DNA of 64,000 nucleotides from Sanderia malayensis (lineage: Eukaryota > Cnidaria > Scyphozoa > Semaeostomeae > Pelagiidae), in the NCBI GenBank assembly GCA_013076295.1, contig RQOL01000519.1, positions 3,152,488 through 3,216,487 on the forward strand, read 5' to 3'. Both the position numbers and the translations under genes were made by a program. Numbering within the stretch: position 1 is the first letter of the stretch; each line of letters starts with the position of its first letter. The notes under the pieces are model-generated. The model did not search any database. It was not told where the DNA came from and was given only the letters and a program-made list of their open reading frames with translations. This document shows positions 1 through 12,000 of this stretch, in pieces.

Positions 1-1241
1 TACTCTCCTACAAAGGCGGCACCAGGGTGTGGACTGGAGGGACGTGTCCACCCCACTTTATCAGTCACTTACTTTTCCTTTGGATGTTGCCTTCAGAGGT
101 GAGAGAAATTAGCGTTCAAGCGGCTTTTTTGTTCTTTCTTACTGAGGAAATATCGGTCAGTACCATGAGGTTAAATTTAAAATCTCCGAATCCTTCGAGG
201 AAACGAATAAAAAAGAAATACCAAATGAGGATAATAACTTTCATTTAATCCGGAAAAGGGCGTTTTCCGACACTCGAAAGGGCGTTTTCTGGCACTCTAA
301 TGGGCGTGAAAATTGTACGTACGCCTTGCCCCCCCCCCCCCACTTCGTGATGGCTGGCGCCGCCTGTGCTCTTCTATGCTCATTACTATCAATCTGGGGT
401 CAATTCTTTAATGAAACCATCATCATTTATTCATTTCTATGACAAACTTCAAAAATCCCTGTCATGTCACTTTGATGTTGCGAATTTCCATGAACATGGC
501 TGGGGTCTCGAGCATAAAAAGGATATATTGCAAGGAAGACGACGGCTGAAAATAATTCATAATGCATCTGAGACCTATGTATCATGTTTCAACTGGGTCA
601 AAAAACGTAACGAAAATTTTACAACTTAATTAAAACAAGAACTCCAAGAATGATCTAATTTCAAAAATAACAAGCAACCAAAATTGTCTAATACGGACGT
701 ACGTTTTACACTGCCTCGTTCATGGGTTGATTATCACGCTTTAATTCGCAATACTTCGCTTGCCTTTATCTGCTGAAGCCCATACAAACTCATAAACATA
801 GCACAAGACGATCAAGTATATAAAATAGCATACCTTTTCAGATTGTCTTGCCAGTGTCTGATTCGGAAAATGTTCAAAAACTATTTTTCTTCGAAATGAA
901 ATTGGCTGAGAACAAGATAACAACAGAAATGGGTGAATAATTCAAAGGTTCGAGTATACTTGATAGCTGGAGAATTTTATTTACAAACTTGTCTGGTGCG
1001 TCGAAAAGTATAATTTACGGTTTTGAAAAAGTTGATTTCAATTGTTTACTTTCATTGGGTCACGAGCATGCAGGTGCCACATTCATAATAGACAGCTTTG
1101 CAATAAATGAAGGCTTCCCTCCGTGACCTTAGACGGAACACAGCAACCTTTATTGTTTCATGCAACGGTGGTCAAGTTTTAAATATCAACGCTTTTTAAA
1201 AAGATTTGGTAAGTCACAGCCCAAAAGTATCTTTTGATTAA
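1..1241. other. Intergenic region, no gene seen
   Basis: I see no convincing exon on either strand. The stretch holds a short poly-C run near 330-343 and low-complexity AT-rich sequence. The first 240 bases may be the tail of an element that begins outside the window, but no terminal repeat is visible. Confidence 0.5.
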
Positions 1242-1749
1242 GAGCCTGTTTATATGGAGCCGAGTTACTCGGCTTCCCGAGTTACTCGTTAAGCCGAGTT
1301 ACCCGTCTTGTATACAAAATCAATGCAATCCCGGGTGAGTGTTTATATGAGACAGACGAGTAACTCGGCCAGCATACCGAGTAACTCGTTTCTGCCATAT
1401 AAACGCAAATGTGCCGAGTTATGTACTCGACCACCCGGGACAAATTCTGACATAATGCGCATGCGTGAACTGTTAACCAAAGCACATTGCATAATTTTTC
1501 CTTTGGATATACAACTTCATTTCTCTTGGAGCAACCATGTTTAATTATTTGAACTTCTGAAAAAAGATTCCACGTGTTGAAGTGTCTGAAATGAGCGCGA
1601 AATTGGTTGTACTTCATGTAACAAACACCATTCCAAAAGTAACCTGGCCACCCGAGTAACTCGGTCTCATATAAACAGGATTCAATTTTCATTCCGCCTT
1701 GCCGAGTTTCTCGGGAAGCCGAGTAACTCAACTCCATATAAAGAGGCCC
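1242..1749. mobile_element. 508-bp MITE with TAA target duplication (PIF/Harbinger-like)
   Basis: The ends are inverted repeats of about 50 bp: the left end starts GAGCCTGTTTATATGGAG and the reverse complement of the right end starts GGGCCTCTTTATATGGAG. Both continue through several copies of CGAGTTACTCGG. The trinucleotide TAA flanks both sides (1239-1241 and 1750-1752). A TWA target duplication with a GRGCCTSTTT terminus fits non-autonomous PIF/Harbinger elements. No transposase is encoded, and the apparent reading frames inside are by-products of the repeats. A second copy of the same terminus appears at 63848. Confidence 0.8.
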
Positions 1750-1752
1750 TAA

Positions 1753-2597
1753 AGATGGAGCAGTGACGGATTTGTATACGGAGCCCAAAAGGCAATTAAT
1801 GTTCTCTCAAGAAATTGGGCGTTGAGCATACCTGTCGGGTTGGTCGAGTATGAGTTTACGGTCGGTGATCCCGTGCAAATTCTTTGGGCAGTACACAAAG
1901 CAGCACTAACTGGATGTCTAAACTGCAATATCTTAATTAAATAATGAACCCCAAAACAATAAAAGAGGGCAGGGAGAGTAGAAAAAATTGAAACTTAGTC
2001 GTTCGTCCCGATATTCTAATGGGATGCACCATAATTCATACAAGGCACCTATAATTCATCTTCCAAGCCACTTGATGACATGATATGGAAGACTGATTTC
2101 TCTGAAGTTATTATTATCAATTTGCAAAACATGGCGTCGCAACAATTATTGTCTGTCACAATTTCTTGAAACATCAATCCACGCTAAAAACTGCAATTCA
2201 CAAGCATTAAAACACTCGCACCCATTCGCATCATACTAAGCCGTATACGTATACCACTACGCAAAAAATTTATAATTGAAATAAAGAGGGCTTGACAGTA
2301 ATGGATCTGGGATCGGGCGAGGTTGTAACACACTGGTATTATTTTTCTCAGACATTAGAAATATTTATCAACATAACCAATATGGCTTTCTGGCACGAAA
2401 AAAAATGAAATACATGTCAAAGGATGAAACATGACGGAGACAATATCCAATGCAAATAGATGAAGAAGCCAAAATTTAAGATAAAGAACTGTTTTCATTC
2501 TACCATAGGTCAGAAAATAAAAACAATATGCTTCGATAAATATATTTTAGCATCTCACGAAAAGTTAAGAGTATTCATGATGGGCTGAGAATTCTCA
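1753..2597. other. Intergenic, 3' flank of gene A
   Basis: AT-rich sequence downstream of the stop codon of gene A (minus strand). It should contain that gene's 3' untranslated region. I found no canonical AATAAA on the minus strand that I would defend, and no other gene. Confidence 0.4.
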
Positions 2598-5500
2598 TCA
2601 ATTAGTGGTCTTCTTTGCTGCATAGTTCACATAAGGGATCGCATTGAGACGTTTATTTATTTCCATCATAGTTGGAATTTCCTCTTCCTTCAGTGATGTC
2701 CAGTCAAGAGAATTAATATAGTTAGTAGGGCTACCATGACCTGCTTCTTGTCTTCCATTCAGTCCAGGGATTAAGTTACCAATGGGTTTTTCAGTCAATG
2801 TTTTCGTGATATTTTCCAAGCGAAGTTGCATGGGAGTTTTTTCGGGTGGTTGTTTAGCCCAGTGAAAATAATTATTTTCTGTATCTTCATTCAAATCTTG
2901 TTTGAACGTTTTGATTCGTTGTGCGAGCGAAGCTTTGGCTTTTTCCAAAGCAAGCTGAGACTTTGTCTTTTTCTTTTCTTTTGCTTCATTTTGCGAGCCA
3001 AGAACTGTTGTTGAATGTGAATTTGCACTAGATTGGGTAAACACAGTTGCGTTTGCATGTGCTTGTGCACTGGCTTGCGACTTTGATCGCTGTTGTGCTT
3101 CCAAATTGTCTTTATGCCCATCAGTTAACATACTTTCTCTGTGGAAAGCGGTTGATTGTCCAGCTGGCTCGTTGGATAAAAATGAAGATGATTGATTATT
3201 TAGGCCACCTAATGAATTTTTACCCCCTGGTGGTACCTTTGCCTCTCCATGCATTCCAATGTACTTTGCGCGATCAAAATGGGACATTAAATTTGATTCA
3301 TTTGTTGACCCAGTTGTAACATTCAAACGCACGTTGCTGCTATTATCTACTGGCTCTGAGGAAGTAACACTATCGCCAATATTATGCGAAGATTTCGTCA
3401 TACTTTCCACGTTAACATTTGGAGAGGCGAGAAACAATTTGTGACCATGCCCTGGAATACTCAAGTTCATCTTTGGATGTAAGTAAGGCATTTGCTGCGT
3501 TGGCTTTCTCCATTCATCTTTCCGTTTTTCTTGTTTACTGATTCTGTTAGTTCTGTTTCTACCCACGAGTCTATTAAGCACTTGCTCTACATGATTCACT
3601 GCATGTTCTTTGTGTTTAGTAACAAAAATATTCAAGTGGTCAAGCATTCTTTCAACTTCACTTGTCCATGTACCGGAATGTAACTCATCCGGATTGGGTT
3701 TTATTACTGGATCACCGGGAGCATTCTTCTGTATTTCCAACCCCCCTCCCCTGTGACCAGAAGTCATACCAGCCAAATCATTTCTGGCACGTAGCATTTC
3801 GTAAGCCTTCTGTGCACCATCTGACTTAACATCATTTTTGCGAAATCCAGCATCTCGGCTCGCTAAAGCATCTCTCAGAAACCCATTATCACGGGCTTGG
3901 TTGGCCTTGGTAACATTTTTAGAATGCTTCTGAACGACGGTTTCAATGACACCTAAAAATAGAAAAGATACAGCAAGAGATTTGAAAATTAGTAACGGTA
4001 AAACACTTTCGAGAACATTTCACTTTAGTGCTGAATGTCACTGAGGACATCACCTGTGCTGCTTATGTTACATGGTAGATGTATCACGGATGTCAAAACC
4101 TACCCGAAACAAGTATTTCTTTCTTCTTACTTAAGATGCCGCTTTATCCTTCCGAATGGGCCCCTTCTACATCAGCCACCTAACTTATTTCCGATGTCTG
4201 TTCTGACACAGTATAAAAGCATAATAGACACCCAGGCTTCACAACTGTTTTAGAAAATATAAATGATTTTGGAATTTACAGAGAACTATGATTACCTCTG
4301 TTAAGTCCTGGTTTCACAAAAAGCCCTTTTCTTTCTTCTTCTTTCCTGTTTAACGACTTTTCATTATCATACTGTCTTGTTGAACCACCGGCTTTTATGC
4401 TTTGCAAACCACTGTTTGTAGAAGTAACCGAAGAATCTCGCTTCAAATTCAAAAGGGTCATTTTGACTCTTGCTTTCCTAGATTTTTTTTCATCAACAAT
4501 GGATGTCGCATTATGCTCAATTTTTGAAGTCGGTTTGCTGCTTTCCATCGAAAAGAACAAACCACGTGATTCGTTAGATGTTTGCAGCTTCGAGTCTGCA
4601 CGATAATCTTCATGTGACATCTTTTCAAAAAGAACATTGGAGAGTGTCGATTGCCCTCTATCGCTTTCTTCACCGCCATTTTCTTGACTCCTGATTTTCC
4701 AATCTTTTGTTTCGTTAGTTCTTCGTCCACCATTTGCCTCTGATACCATATCATTCTTCGCTGTTTGTACGAGTTTCACGCGGTTTTTGTCTTGGATATC
4801 ATGCGCCACCTTATCAAGACGTTTCTTCATTTCATCATCTGTTGGAGGTGTAATAGCAAGTGGCCATTGTTCCTGCTCATTCAAATACTCAGGCTCGCCA
4901 GGCTCTCTTTCTGGCTTACCTGCAGTTAAGTCCTCAACCACTGCTGGCATTGTAGTGCTTGGCAAATTGGGTTGTGATACATTTGTTTCCTTTGCTTCTG
5001 ATAAGGGTCGGGATATTGGATTTGCTATTGGACTCTTAATTGGGGACATCTCCACTGGGCTTCCTGGAACGCTCATGTCAGATGATGGCGCTTTCACATT
5101 CAGCTCATTGAAGCAGTAGTGCTAAAAATCAGTTTTAAATTTGGTAAAAAAATGTTGACAGATCAATCATATATTAGTGAATGTTCTGCATTTAAAAAAT
5201 ATATCTATGAACTATTTCTAAGTCTTAATCGGCTGACTAGTTATTTTAAAAATTATATTTTCAGCCCTCTATATGGTATTTCTATCGGATACAAGAAGAT
5301 GCCCAAAGAAATCAACGACAAAACATGAGTGTTCTCGCAGGGCTTGTTGTTTCAAAACGCATGCATACTTCGTAGTAGCTACAGATCTTGCTGAACTTGA
5401 AAATATGAATTTAAGCTCGATGGGAACTTCATTACATCGTAGACGTATTTACTCGAGTGAGCGGCACCCGGAGTGAGCTTTTTTGTAAATTCGGGGCTTA

Positions 5501-6660
5501 ATTGAAAAATCGTTAGAATCAAACAGGAATAGCCTCTAATCGAACAAACCAACCAATCAAATCCGAATCTCCGACAATGAAGACGACAGTGACATTGAAA
5601 TTTTATCAGCCTTTAAAGATATTTTCAAACTTGCTTTAATGCTAAAAGATAGCTTAAAACTTATTTGTTTCATTAAAAAATGACAAGGTTTTTAAAAAGC
5701 ACCGCCCCCGTAAGAGTGCCGTCCAGAAATAAGCGCCGCAGCAAAAGTACCGGAAATTAAAAGAGCGCCCACTCCAGTAAATACGGTAGCTCGAGTAAAA
5801 CTTTGGGGTCTCGGGAGTTCTAAGCGCCCCCTCCCCTGCCTGGGTTTCTCTACAGGATGGAAATTAATGGTCCATTCATTCATCTATCTGTTGCTGTATC
5901 CGTTAAATGTTGCTTTGAGAAACAGAAATTTCACACCGGTTTTCAGAACTCAAGCATGGAGTTCCCCAACAAGATCTGTTACAGATTGGTCAGTTAATTA
6001 CGGGAATAATTATGCTCTTCAAATAACACTAATAGCATCAAGTATGAATATCGTTCTTACCCGTTCCTTAAATGTATTTGTATTGCCCCTTCGTAAAAAC
6101 TGCAGCCAATAAGTACCACTCGGAAAATTTGGATATGTTTTGAAGATATCTTGGCAGCTTTTTGCAGGATGCTCCTCACTACAATATAATGGACCATAGA
6201 GTTTAAATAGCTATTTGTAATTGTTTCTGGTACTTGCTTTGATCAAATTCGTTTACAGCATGGGTCTACAGCATCTATTTTTCACTGGAAAATTTCAAAG
6301 CAATGTAAAACAAATAGAGGCTGAAGCTTCAATTTCAAGTGCATTGATGGTTTACCAATTCGGGACATTTTCGGATTTAACATGAAGTACTTATTTTTAT
6401 ATTTAAATCTTGAACTTCTAATAGCAACTTATTGCTTCAAAAAGGTTTTGAGCGATACAGTAAACAATTTAACCCAAAAGGACTTACTCTCCATAATGGG
6501 ATGATTCAAATGTCCCGTTTCCTCCTCCGCGTTCCGATTGTGTGAGAGATGTCGCTCTAGCGATTTCGAAGTAATATATTTCACCCACAGAATATAAAAT
6601 TAGCAGCATGGATATCCATTCGGAAGGCCTAACGCTTTTAAAAAGGCTTACACAGATCAT
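2598..6660 (-). CDS. Gene A: secreted low-complexity protein with Cys/Trp cassette (823 aa)
   Basis: I do not recognise the family. Four coding exons join in frame: 6660-6488 (phase 2), 6178-6061 (phase 0), 5121-4296 (phase 1) and 3952-2598. The chosen ATG follows a likely 5'-UTR acceptor (TTTATTTTAG, exon from 6673). A hydrophobic stretch near residues 18-33 (SMLLILYSVGEIYYF) could be a signal peptide, although its N-region is long. Residues 62-100 form a cassette with motif SCQDIF...YPNFPSGTYW and a second Cys at 100, resembling the start of fibrinogen-related or fibrillar-collagen C-terminal domains. The rest is rich in Ser, Asn, Lys and Glu and looks disordered. It has a Lys/Glu-rich helix-prone segment near the C-terminus and ends in KKTTN. 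Gene B, divergently placed, has the same exon phases and cassette. Splice sites are predicted. Confidence 0.7.
5698..5795. repeat. Degenerate fragment of the CCGTA-type MITE
   Basis: The stretch lies in intron 2 of gene A. Its right end reads TAAATACGG followed by TA, matching the terminus of the complete copies at 7362, 15700 and 54654, and GCGCC motifs are spaced as in those copies. The left end is eroded. I read it as a truncated copy of the same family. Confidence 0.4.
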
Positions 6661-6672
6661 TTTGCTCGAAAA

Positions 6673-8990
6673 TCTAAAATAAACAAGATTAAAAAATTCA
6701 GAGCTGTAAGCATAAGCAAAACATTGGAGAGTTTGAACTAAATTCTAAGTTATCATCTGGCAGCACTTCTTTAGCTGAAAATGTAATATTGATGGGAGAA
6801 AGTAAAAAATTACCACGAGACGAGCTTTTCTTGCAAAATTACTGGCCGTTTCCAGATTCAAACTTTGATGAGCTGTCTGCGGAGATTTCTTTTACTTTAT
6901 TTTGACGGACGATAGAGCTACTTTGAAGTAAACTTTAATAGCATTTTAAAAATAATCAGAGCCGCGTACTAATGCGGTCTTTGTTTTTATTTTAATTTTG
7001 AGAAACCCTCTGCCTACACGCTTGGTTAAACCAACTGGTTTGCCTTTATAGTTCGGTAAAAGCTAGCGATGTTGGTGATTCTTTCTTGGGGAACCTGATT
7101 TAGTAACAATTATGAAATTCCATAAAACCAAATACTCATCACGTACCAAATGCTGGGATAATATGCCTCGGGAATCGTCTCACCGAGAAAGCATTTAACA
7201 AATAAAACTATCTATGTATCTGCGAGGAACAGACCAGATCCAAATAATGTTAAATTTAGTACTGTAAAAGGGAAACGCTTTATTCTAATGCAATTGAGAT
7301 TCAGAGCATTTTATTTGCAGAAAAATCGAGAATAGCTGTTGACAATATTCTTTTTAAATTACCGCATTTCCTCGATTAAACGGGGGCGTTTATTAATCTC
7401 GGCACTTTTTAGGGAGGTGCCTAATCGAGGGGGGGCGTTTATTAGAAAGTACAAGATCACAGCCTCTGTCATTCGGTCCAGAAAAAGAGAAAATGGTTTA
7501 GTTGTGCCTTGCCTTTATCAAACAACAGTACATTACACCAACTTACAAAAGATTGTTGTGTGTGGGGCGTTTATTTCAAAAGTTAGTAGCATAAGGGGGC
7601 GCTTATTCAAGGGGGCTTTTAATCGAGGGGGAGGCGTTTAATCGAGGAAATACGGAAGTCAATCCATCTTAAATTCCATTTGCTGTAGAATTTCCGACGT
7701 TGATAAAATAAAGCGGTGTAAATCTCACTCCCGAGACAAGTATACAAGCTTTCCTCCAAGGGACTTATTACAAAAACTAAAAACTAATAAAAACACCCAA
7801 AAACACGCTATGTGCAACGCTAAAGCTCTGCACATATGCCAGCAATCACCCTTGAATTAATATGTCAACAACAAATGTGGTTATCTGATACTTTCTTTGA
7901 AGGAAGCATTTTAACCCTTGCCAGATATAGCCTATGCAAAGGAATTTTCGAATGCGAGTTACGAAATTGGTAGCAAATAAAATGTCAAAATGAAAGCTGT
8001 GAAAATAGTGGAATCGTGGAAAAGAAAGAGAAACTGATGACGACAAGTTCACAGTCTTGCTAAAAAGATAACAATCTTTGACGAACGTTGGCCACATGTG
8101 ACAAAACCGAAGGGAAGTCCTGTTTGCAAAAACAAATAAAGGTAAACTAAAATCAAATATGGTGGTACTTTGCTATATTTACTAACTGAGGTTAGTTATA
8201 AGCCTGTCCAAGGATGATATTAGCTGTTTGCAGGAGCAACCAGCAAATGGCTGATCTTTGACACACGGTATAGGTTTGTTAATATAGCCACCCGAAGCAT
8301 CGTTGGATTTGATTTTTCCAGTTAGCTACACAAGAGTTGCTGATAAAAATAAAGCCAACTGTTCAGTTTTTTCCAAAGAAAACACAAAATGGATATTCAT
8401 AATTGACAAATGAGAAAAATATTTCAATCCTGATATTTTGAAAGGTAAGCAATTAAGTGAATGGATGCTTCCCCAGAATGGTAATTAGGAAAATTGCATT
8501 CAAACAGTCTAATGAACTTCAGTAAATATAAAATTGTATTGACAATATGTTCTTCTATGTTGATTCTATATTTGGAGACCTCAGCCTTGAGATATCTTTC
8601 GGCTGAGATCTTGCCTTGCAGGTCCAACCGATAACACAATTCTTTCTTCGTCTATATGAAAGAAAGACTGGAAATGTCCAATGTAAATGCAATTGAGCGG
8701 ACCGCCCTATTAGGCGGGCTGGAAAACATTGCTAAACGCATTCACTTGAACATGTGTCCACTGTAAAAATTCTGGCAGCAATCTGAGCGGGCTGGAATAT
8801 TCCTCTGTGAATGCGAATGAAATCCCAGCCAAAGCTGGCCCTCATTATATAGACAGCAACTTTGTAAAAAAAGTCTTATAAATAATCTTTGAATTGAAAT
8901 GAGAGTGTGCTACCTAAATTAACGAAGGGTAATAGTACATATTGTAAAAAATTATAAGAAGAAATTAAATAAAAAGAATGTTCTTTTCAG
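6673..8990. promoter_or_regulatory. Shared upstream region of divergent genes A and B
   Basis: About 2.3 kb separate the predicted 5'-UTR acceptors of gene A (minus, 6673) and gene B (plus, 8991). Both genes appear to have an intron just before the start codon, so their non-coding first exons and promoters should lie here. A CCGTA-type MITE occupies 7362-7655. I cannot point to a TATA box or an exact start site. No other gene is visible; the small frames near 7.8-8.6 kb have no coding character. Confidence 0.35.
7362..7655. mobile_element. MITE of the CCGTA family (294 bp)
   Basis: The terminal inverted repeats read CCGCATTTCCTCGATTAAAC on the left and, reverse-complemented, CCGTATTTCCTCGATTAAAC on the right. 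TA precedes the left end; the right flank is AA, so the target duplication has decayed. The inside carries several GGGGGCGTTTATT motifs. It lies between the divergent genes A and B. Confidence 0.7.
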
Positions 8991-9002
8991 AAAGTTTTAA
9001 GA

Positions 9003-12000
9003 ATGGGTAAATACGGAATCCTTCCACTTGCAATCATATTGGTCAAGCTTGTAGTACAAACAGCAGCATATAAGCATGACTACGATACAGTACACCAGCG
9101 AGAGATAACTGGTGCAAAGAAGTCCATTATTCCACGCCACGAATCAGATACAAAATATGGAGCACTGTACAAAGTCGTAGAGCCTCCTGAAGAGATCGAG
9201 AAACGCTCGCGGTTTGGCGGAGGGGAGGGCTCAGTCAGTCAGCTTTACAAGTTAGAAAACTTTATTTTGGGTTATTCAAAACATGATCTAAAAAAGAACC
9301 TCAAGAAATCAGATATTGTCAAAGAGCAAGCTACCATAGCTAAGACTGCAAATGAAAACAATGGTACCCAATCGGAGGAAGAGGATATAGCTGAAATCAG
9401 AGATATCATACAAAGGTTATCAGCAGATGATAATGTGCAGAGCTCCGATTCAAACCTTCGCTCTATAAAAAAGCAAAGTATTGCGCCAGAACCAAATACT
9501 CAAAAGCAAGACTTGCAGGACAAAAATGGCAAAATCGAAAACGCAGACCCAACTTCAAAAGTTCAAAATGCATATGGGAGGTGAATATGATTATTCATAT
9601 TGAACATTCCTTTTAGTGAATTTATGAAATTGGATCTTCAAAACCAACATTCGAATTTAACGAGCCCACTGCTTCGAACATCAACAACACAAACTCTAAA
9701 CCCAAACCTCTGGGATATGGCAAACAAATTGTTACTGTATACAGCTTTCCAACACACGTACTGTCAACTTTACCATTTTCATTTTAGCTCTCCATCTAAT
9801 CCCGGCTTGAGTTGTACTGATATATTTCAAAAGTATCCCGACTATCCATCCGGCGTATATTGGATAAAAACTGCAGATGGAAAAGAAAATTTAAAGGTGA
9901 GATAATAAGAAATTAAAGCAAAAGACATTCTGCACAATACGTAGTTACATTAGCCTACACGTGCTATAACACGATTTAGACATATCCGGTGACTATATGC
10001 ACCACTTTTGGGTGTTATCGCCTATTCTGCAAACTGTCTGTATTTTGATGATGTTCTTTGATCTGATCGGGCAGGCTGTCTCCGTTTTGCCCAGACTTTC
10101 GCAAAACAGTACAAGTTCTAGTAAAAGGGGAAAATTTTAAAAGAAATTTTTCCAAATTTAGCTAACTCATACTTTCACACCACAAGCTACTGCAAAAACA
10201 CTGTTGAGTCCGAAAATAGCTTCTGGCAGATATTGAAAAGAATAATCTTTGACAACACTAGAAAAAATAAACCTCTGTCCAGATACAAAAATGCAAATAA
10301 TCAGTTTTCTGAGATGATGACAAAATACATTTCTTTATATTAGATTCATTGCGAAAAGGCGGCAAACAATATGAAGTACGTAAAACCGATATTAGACACA
10401 GGAAAGGAATGGAAACCGTTAGAAAAAAGTAACAAGACTGGTCTTACTTCTCCAAAGTATGGCAAAAAGGTTGTTCATTCAGTAGTCGGTGACCATTTAC
10501 CAATGGGAGACAATCCCGATATCGATGATGAAAAAGAACCAGGTAAATATCACCATTATAATACACTCCTTTAACTCTGCAATAGAATAAATGTTATCAA
10601 TAAACAAAACATTAGAATTAGCAAGCTATGTCACATTCTGCTGTTATTCTATGCAACTTCTTATAACTCTTACAAACTCATTAAACCTATATAGAAATAA
10701 ACACAATTTACTCTTCAGTACTAACAATCAGTATTTCAATTTGGTTCCCTTATAGAAGATCCTGATCAAATAAAATCTGGCATGTGGCCCTATGACACAC
10801 TGTCAGCTATCGTGCCCACTAAACCAATGCCTGGGAACAAAACTACTGCTCAATCACCGGCTGGTGCAAATACAAATAAGACGTCTACGGACAAAGACCA
10901 ACAGTACTTGTCAGATACATTGGACTGGACACCCAGCAACAAAAATAATAATTCAAAGGAAGTAAGTTCAAAGCAAGAAGAAAAATCTGGTAAAGCAACA
11001 ACTTCTCCTTCATCGCCGGCGACATCTAAAGGTGATGACTCAAAAAATAAAGAAGAGCCACAAAATATTAATTCGTGGAAATCAGTTGGAAGCGCTAGTG
11101 ATTTAGATAAAACAAAAGAGGGGCAAGCCTTGAACTATTCTTCAGCATTTCTGGATAAATTAACGGCACAACCTACCACCCAAAAACCAGTAGTTGTAAC
11201 AAAACGACCAACAACTGTGAATCGAGTTACACCATCAAAACCGACTCCTAAACATATAAAGAAACCAGAAACTTTGGAAGAATTTGAACAATCTAAAATT
11301 AACGATAACTTGACAAATATCAATCAAACTGCCTATGCAGAAAATTTCAGTGACCTTTCTGCTTTGAAAAATGATGCAAAAAATCCTAAAAAGGAACTGG
11401 AAACCAACAAGGCTTCTAAGGCAGGAAGCACGGCCTTAACTGGCGACACAGCCAAAGTAGAAGACACAGCTTTTCCAAAATCGCTTGAAAACAGTACTGA
11501 TCTCGATAAAAGCAAAAACCAACAAAGTGGGAATGTTTCTAACAAAACAATCGCAAATAACACAGAAAGCTCTGTTCCAAAGCAAGGTACAGAGAAGGTT
11601 CAGATGGAGAATACAACAAACATCAAAGCCCAGAAATTATCATCAAATGAAAAAAGTGAAGAAAGAAATCTAAGCAGCATAAACGAGAAGCAGCAATTGA
11701 ATGGTTCGTCTTTAAATAGAAATGAGAACGTAAATACAAACAAAACAGGTAATGGGGAAGAAATAAATTCCACTATGGCTTCGACTAATGCAACAAGCAA
11801 CAAAACTGCGAACAATGGAAATGAAGGGGAAGCGAAGATGAACAAGCAGGGTAGTGATAATGTATTGAATTCGAAAGCAAGCTACCAGTACATCGAAAAC
11901 AAGACAACGCCTCTTGACAATACGGCATATCATGACGCGTTGGACAATAGCTCCACAAGTGACGACGGTTCTCATGGCCCAAACCAAAAAGGCAATAAAA

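Noticed and set aside
1282..1788. 168-codon open frame on the minus strand
   Set aside because: It lies almost entirely within the MITE at 1242-1749, and its sequence reflects the inverted termini.
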